Source: an uncultured Mucilaginibacter sp.
GTDB taxonomy: Bacteria; Bacteroidota; Bacteroidia; Sphingobacteriales; Sphingobacteriaceae
Reading direction: 5' to 3'
Length of the DNA: 64,000 bases
NCBI GenBank assembly: GCA_903864275.1
Contig: CAIPFE010000022.1
Span: 62,001 to 126,000, forward strand
In this document: positions 61,001-64,000 of the stretch, piece after piece
Layout: each line of letters starts with the position of its first letter
Position numbering within the stretch: position 1 is the stretch's first letter
The notes under the pieces: model-generated
The model's database searches: none
What the model was told of the DNA's origin: nothing
Seen by the model: only the letters and a program-made list of their open reading frames with translations
Translations under genes and position numbers: made by a program

Positions 61001-61290
61001 TGATGCCGCTTGTTTTTGCAACCGGTGCGGGTGCAGTGGCCCGGCGTACCATAGGCATGACCGTACTTGGGGGCATGACTGCGGCTTCTACCATAGCCAT
61101 ATTCGTGGTGCCGGTATTGTTTGTCCTCATCACCCGCTGGGCCTATGGCAAGGAGAAATTGGACTACCTGAAGGCGCATCACAAAGAACTGATGGAAAAA
61201 GCCAAAAAAGTTGAAGCGCAGAATATCGACCCGGAACTGGAATTTGAATTACAGAAATCACGTGACCTGCATAACACGAGCGAAGCATGA
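58030..61290 (+). CDS. RND efflux permease, HAE1 type (first of two)
   Basis: 1086 residues with 12 membrane helices and two large periplasmic loops. MIANTFIKRPVTAIVISIVLVITGIVSILLLPIDQYPDITPP start; proton-relay Asp pair in GFVLAIGIVVDDAIIVVEAVQHY; Lys in TM10 (IGLAAKNAILIVEFAKVRVDRG). Homotrimeric or heterotrimeric H+-driven drug/solvent exporter working with the upstream adaptor and TolC. The C-terminal tail (KVEAQNIDPELEFELQKSRDLHNTSEA) is extended. The stop overlaps the next permease start by 4 bp (ATGA). Confidence 0.95.
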   Translation: MIANTFIKRPVTAIVISIVLVITGIVSILLLPIDQYPDITPPVVQVNGQFIGADAQTVEQTMATPIEEQVNGSPGMEYMQSNSTNNGAMQLNVTFKIGTNIDVAALDVQNRVSIATPLLPAAASRLGLTVRAVNPSMLMMVAIYAPKDSHNITFLDNYTNIFIQDALLRVPGVGTISRFTDDFSMRVWMNPQKMAAYSIEPQDIITALTAQNVQVAAGTAGVPPQAPTQTYELGILVNGRLSTVPEFQNIIIKNNPQTGELVYLKDVARIELGKFTFSSNSFVDGHRASYLQIYQAPGSNALQTANGVYAELAKLKQTFPTDVAYSVPFEAVTVVKVSMTDVVRTLLMTLGLVAIVVFLFLQTLRSTLIPILAIPVSIFGTFCFFIPLGFTINTLTMFGFVLAIGIVVDDAIIVVEAVQHYIDNDKMSAKEATYQAMKDISAPVVAIALILAAVFVPVGFIPGIVGRLYQQFAITIAISVIISAFIALSLTPALCTLLLKPTDESKKHKGLTGWFTKFNDWFDRVTARYTEGVRRSIKGAKYIVILLVCVCVGAYFLFQSKPTGFIPSEDDGNLYVTYQLPPASSTAQSVNIMTKLMKVVASTPGVGHYAALSGLNVVTNAANSNNGTIYVQLKPWDERSGDDQQVPGIIKVMQKRIADAGVTNASVEVIQPSPLPGVGSTIGFSMQIEQRSTNDNLQDFERVVNRFIDSANKNPAITRAFTFYTAHTPNMSLSVDREKCEKLGVSISDVFTTIEAFTGSLYINDFTTYNRTFHVVVQADTVYRALITDMEKYYVRNSSNKMVPLGAVISFKPVEAAPLISHFNIFRSAEIDGSSPPGVSSTDALAALTALASKQLPQGYTYEFSGLSYEELKAGSVTMYIFAFSITFVFLFLAALYESWSVPFSVLLAVPIGAFGAILALVLVPSLSDNVYAQIGLITLIGLAAKNAILIVEFAKVRVDRGEDLLDSTLEAVSLRLRPIIMTSLALILGVMPLVFATGAGAVARRTIGMTVLGGMTAASTIAIFVVPVLFVLITRWAYGKEKLDYLKAHHKELMEKAKKVEAQNIDPELEFELQKSRDLHNTSEA

Positions 61291-64000
61291 TTGCCAATAC
61301 TTTTATAAAACGGCCGGTAACCGCTATCGTCATTTCCCTTATTTTGATGATATCTGGGGTGATATGCATTTTTAACCTTGCCGTTGACCAATATCCTAAT
61401 ATTTCGCCCCCCAGCGTGGGTGTGAATGCCAGCTATACCGGCGCTGATGCGCAAACGGTAGAGCAAACGGTTGCTATCCCTATTGAGGAGCAGGTAAACG
61501 GTACCCCTGGTATGGAATATATGCAAAGCAGCAGCAGCAATAGCGGCGGTATGAACTTGCGGGTAACGTTTGACATTGGGACCAATCCGCAGATCGCGGC
61601 GCTCAACGTACAAAACCGTTTGGGTATTGCAGCGCCCCTTTTGCCGGCAGTTGTGAGTAAGCTCGGTGCAACCGTTCGTGCCAGCAATCCCGACCAATTG
61701 ATGCTCGTAGCCGTCTACTCGCCAAAAAAGACACATGACATTACCTTCCTCGACAATTATACCAACACCTATATCGAAGATGCGATGTTACGGGTACCGG
61801 GCGTGGGGGATGTAAGTGCCCGTACCGACCAGTTCGCTATGCGTATCTGGCTTAATCCCGATAAAATGGCGTCATATAACCTGATGCCCTCAGATGTAAC
61901 GGCTGCGCTTAGCGGGCAAAACGTGTACGTTGCTGCGGGGTCGGTAGGTGCACCGCCCCAAAACGCGAAACAAGCTTTTGAAACCGGCATAATAGTAAAC
62001 AGCATGCTCAATAAACCCGAGCAGTACGAAAAGCTGATCGTAAAAAACATCCCGGGAACGGATAAGATGATCTATGTGAAGGACATAGGCCGCGTTGAAC
62101 TTGCCAAGTTCACATATTCGGGTGGTACCTTTGTGGATGGTAACCGTTGTTCGCTGTTAATGATCTTTCAATCGCCTGGAAGCAATGCCCTGCAAACCGC
62201 CGATAATGTTTACGCAAAACTCGCAGAATTAAAAAAATCATTCCCGCCGGATGTTCAGTACGTTGTTCCCTTTGAATCGGTTACTATCATCCAGGTGTCC
62301 ATGCATGAGGTGATCGGCACGCTGATAAAAGCGCTGACGCTGGTTGCCCTGGTGGTATTCCTGTTCCTGCAAAACTGGCGCTCCACCATCATACCGATAT
62401 TGGCCATCCCGGTATCCATTTTATCGACTTTCTGTTTTTTCATCCCCTTAGGCTTCACCATCAATACGCTCACCATGTTTGGGTTCGTGCTGGCTATCGG
62501 GATAGTGGTCGACGATGCCATCATTGTAGTAGAGGCTGTGCAGCATTATATCGATGAACAGCACATGTCGCCAAAAGAGGCAACTTATCAGGCCATGAAG
62601 GAAATATCGGCACCGGTTATTGCTATTGCGCTTATTTTGGCTTCTGTATTCGTTCCGGTTGGGTTTATTCCCGGTATCGTCGGCCGGCTGTACCAGCAAT
62701 TTGCCATCACCATAGCTATTTCGGTAATTTTTTCGGCATTTGTCGCATTGTCGCTTACACCGGCCCTCTGTACGCTTTTGCTGAGGCCATCGCACCACGG
62801 TTTAACCAGCAAAAATTGGTTTGACAGGTTTTTTGCCTGGTTTGACCGCGTTTTCTTTGACCGGTTTAACCGCATGTTTGATAAGCTCAACGGCAAATAC
62901 GCCAATGGCGTTAGGCGAAGTATAAAAAATGCTAAGTATATCGTCATCTTACTGGTTTGCATTTGTGCAGGTGCATTTCTTTTGTTTAAAAGCAAACCCT
63001 CGGGCTTTGTGCCTTCGGAGGACGGCGGACGGCTGTTTGTTACCTACCAAATGGCTGATGCATCTTCTACCAGTGCCTCCAACAACGTGCTTGCAAAATT
63101 GATGAAGATCGTCGGCTCAACACCGGGCATATTGCACTTTGTGGGATCGTCGGGCTTTAATATACTTGGTGGCGGCGGCAATAACAGCGGCACCATGTTT
63201 TGTATGTTAACCCCCTGGGACCAGCGTACTACGCCGGAAACCAAAGTGCAGGGCATCATGGACAATATTAAAAAGCGGGTAGCAAAATCAGGTATAAAAA
63301 ATGCTACCGTAGTGGCCATTCAGCCGCCGCCTATAAGGGGCATCGGGATCGCGGCAGGTTTTTCAATGCAAATAGAACAGGGAAATTCGACAGATGATAT
63401 TCATGCATTTGAAAAAAATGTCCAGAAATTTGTCGCCATCGCCAAAAAAACGCCGGCTACTTCAACAGCTTTTAGTTCGTTTACGGCCCACACCCCAAGC
63501 TTTACCGTTACAGTCGACCGCGAAAAATGTGAAAAACTGGGTGTAAACATATCCGACGTATTTTCAACCATGCAAGCCTTCATGGGCAGTTTATTTGTAA
63601 ATAATTTTACTTTATACAACCGTACTTATCATGCCGTTATTGAAGCTGACACTGCTTACAGGGCGCTGATCAGCAATATCAACAAATATTATGTACGCAA
63701 CCATGCCGGAAGGATGCTGCCATTAAGCACCCTGGTAACATACAAGGCGGATGCAACCGCAACTTCCATATCGCACTTTAACATATTCCGGTCGGCAGAA
63801 GTGGACGGCTCAATTCCACCCGGGTACAGCAGCGGCCAGTCGTTGGATGCACTTAAGGAAATTGCGGCCAAGGCGTTGCCACGCGGTTACACCTATGAGT
63901 TTTCGGGCCTTAGCTACGAAGAGATCAAGGCAGGGAATATTACGATCTATATTTTCCTGTTCTCTATCATTTTTGTTTTCCTTTTCCTGGCGGCATTATA
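61287..64000 (+). CDS. Second RND efflux permease, partial at window end
   Basis: The ATG at 61287 overlaps the first permease stop. About 904 codons are present without a stop before 64000. It reads MIANTFIKRPVTAIVISLIL at the start, then IEEQVNGTPGMEYMQSSSSN, GFVLAIGIVVDDAIIVVEAVQHYID (Asp pair intact), and FSGLSYEEIKAGNITIYIFLFS near the window end. It is close in length and layout to the first permease but clearly diverged. The TM10 Lys region lies beyond the window. Tandem permeases with one adaptor recall MdtB-MdtC, which form a mixed trimer. Confidence 0.93.
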   Translation, partial: MIANTFIKRPVTAIVISLILMISGVICIFNLAVDQYPNISPPSVGVNASYTGADAQTVEQTVAIPIEEQVNGTPGMEYMQSSSSNSGGMNLRVTFDIGTNPQIAALNVQNRLGIAAPLLPAVVSKLGATVRASNPDQLMLVAVYSPKKTHDITFLDNYTNTYIEDAMLRVPGVGDVSARTDQFAMRIWLNPDKMASYNLMPSDVTAALSGQNVYVAAGSVGAPPQNAKQAFETGIIVNSMLNKPEQYEKLIVKNIPGTDKMIYVKDIGRVELAKFTYSGGTFVDGNRCSLLMIFQSPGSNALQTADNVYAKLAELKKSFPPDVQYVVPFESVTIIQVSMHEVIGTLIKALTLVALVVFLFLQNWRSTIIPILAIPVSILSTFCFFIPLGFTINTLTMFGFVLAIGIVVDDAIIVVEAVQHYIDEQHMSPKEATYQAMKEISAPVIAIALILASVFVPVGFIPGIVGRLYQQFAITIAISVIFSAFVALSLTPALCTLLLRPSHHGLTSKNWFDRFFAWFDRVFFDRFNRMFDKLNGKYANGVRRSIKNAKYIVILLVCICAGAFLLFKSKPSGFVPSEDGGRLFVTYQMADASSTSASNNVLAKLMKIVGSTPGILHFVGSSGFNILGGGGNNSGTMFCMLTPWDQRTTPETKVQGIMDNIKKRVAKSGIKNATVVAIQPPPIRGIGIAAGFSMQIEQGNSTDDIHAFEKNVQKFVAIAKKTPATSTAFSSFTAHTPSFTVTVDREKCEKLGVNISDVFSTMQAFMGSLFVNNFTLYNRTYHAVIEADTAYRALISNINKYYVRNHAGRMLPLSTLVTYKADATATSISHFNIFRSAEVDGSIPPGYSSGQSLDALKEIAAKALPRGYTYEFSGLSYEEIKAGNITIYIFLFSIIFVFLFLAAL

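Noticed and set aside
61130..63995. Many minus-strand open frames opposite the second RND permease
   Set aside because: They mirror the highly conserved permease coding strand, which reads open from 61287 to the window end.

Overview
The window looks like chromosomal DNA of a Bacteroidota bacterium, most likely family Sphingobacteriaceae and close to Mucilaginibacter or Pedobacter (inference from protein character, not from a search). Supporting signs are a T9SS/gliding type-B C-terminal sorting domain (CHU_C) on a giant surface protein, a DUF2723/TMEM260-like membrane protein, a Bacteroidota-type promoter (TTTG, 20 bp, TAnnTTTG), many SPII lipoproteins, weak Shine-Dalgarno sequences, and intergenic DNA rich in degenerate word repeats. 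No rRNA, tRNA, CRISPR array or recognisable transposase was found.

Layout. 1-1460: an ArsR-type repressor operon with two SRPBCC proteins and a readable promoter/operator. 1655-3705: an AT-rich 2-kb island bounded by perfect 18-bp inverted repeats, carrying four small genes, one with a HEPN RNase-like motif. 3789-11044: ordinary metabolism (beta-propeller lipoprotein, ApbE plus PepSY redox pair, sugar isomerase-like protein, AraC regulator, cupin, aldo/keto reductase). 11058-13412: small genes including a VapBC-like pair and a protein with an internal duplication. 13566-17598: acyltransferase, then two small proteins that share an NPSPPY C-terminus, a multi-spanning membrane protein and a histidine kinase. 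17703-22300: an SDR remnant, a lipoprotein and a 1148-residue repeat protein exported by T9SS. 22356-25003: lysA-lysC. 25234-32936: membrane proteins, a BASS transporter, a DUF1593 protein, a divergent azoR/hxlR pair with a long palindromic operator, a glycosyltransferase and a beta-barrel. 33162-34664: ECF sigma, a small protein and ClpP. 34708-36364: type III polyketide synthase and ICMT-like methyltransferase. 36533-37606: HAMP-PAS protein lacking a kinase domain. 37751-41933: methylmalonate-semialdehyde dehydrogenase, class III aminotransferase and DmpA-type aminopeptidase, readable as a beta-amino-acid/beta-peptide catabolic set. 42228-51573: DUF2723 protein, Tat-exported GMC dehydrogenase, NTF2-like protein, cysS and a 2OG-Fe(II) oxygenase. 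51760-53994: DUF6600 protein with a long Ala/Gln/Lys repeat tail. 55156-64000: an RND efflux operon (TolC, adaptor, two tandem permeases, the second cut by the window end).

The observations most worth following are the transposase-less island, the NPSPPY operon, and a recurrent class of intergenic elements built from locus-specific 7-14 nt words repeated degenerately. In several loci the words occur on both strands, so transcripts could fold into long hairpins. These elements lie at many gene ends, supply the last codons of at least two genes, occur in frame inside lysA, and form a 31-bp stem inside the RND operon.
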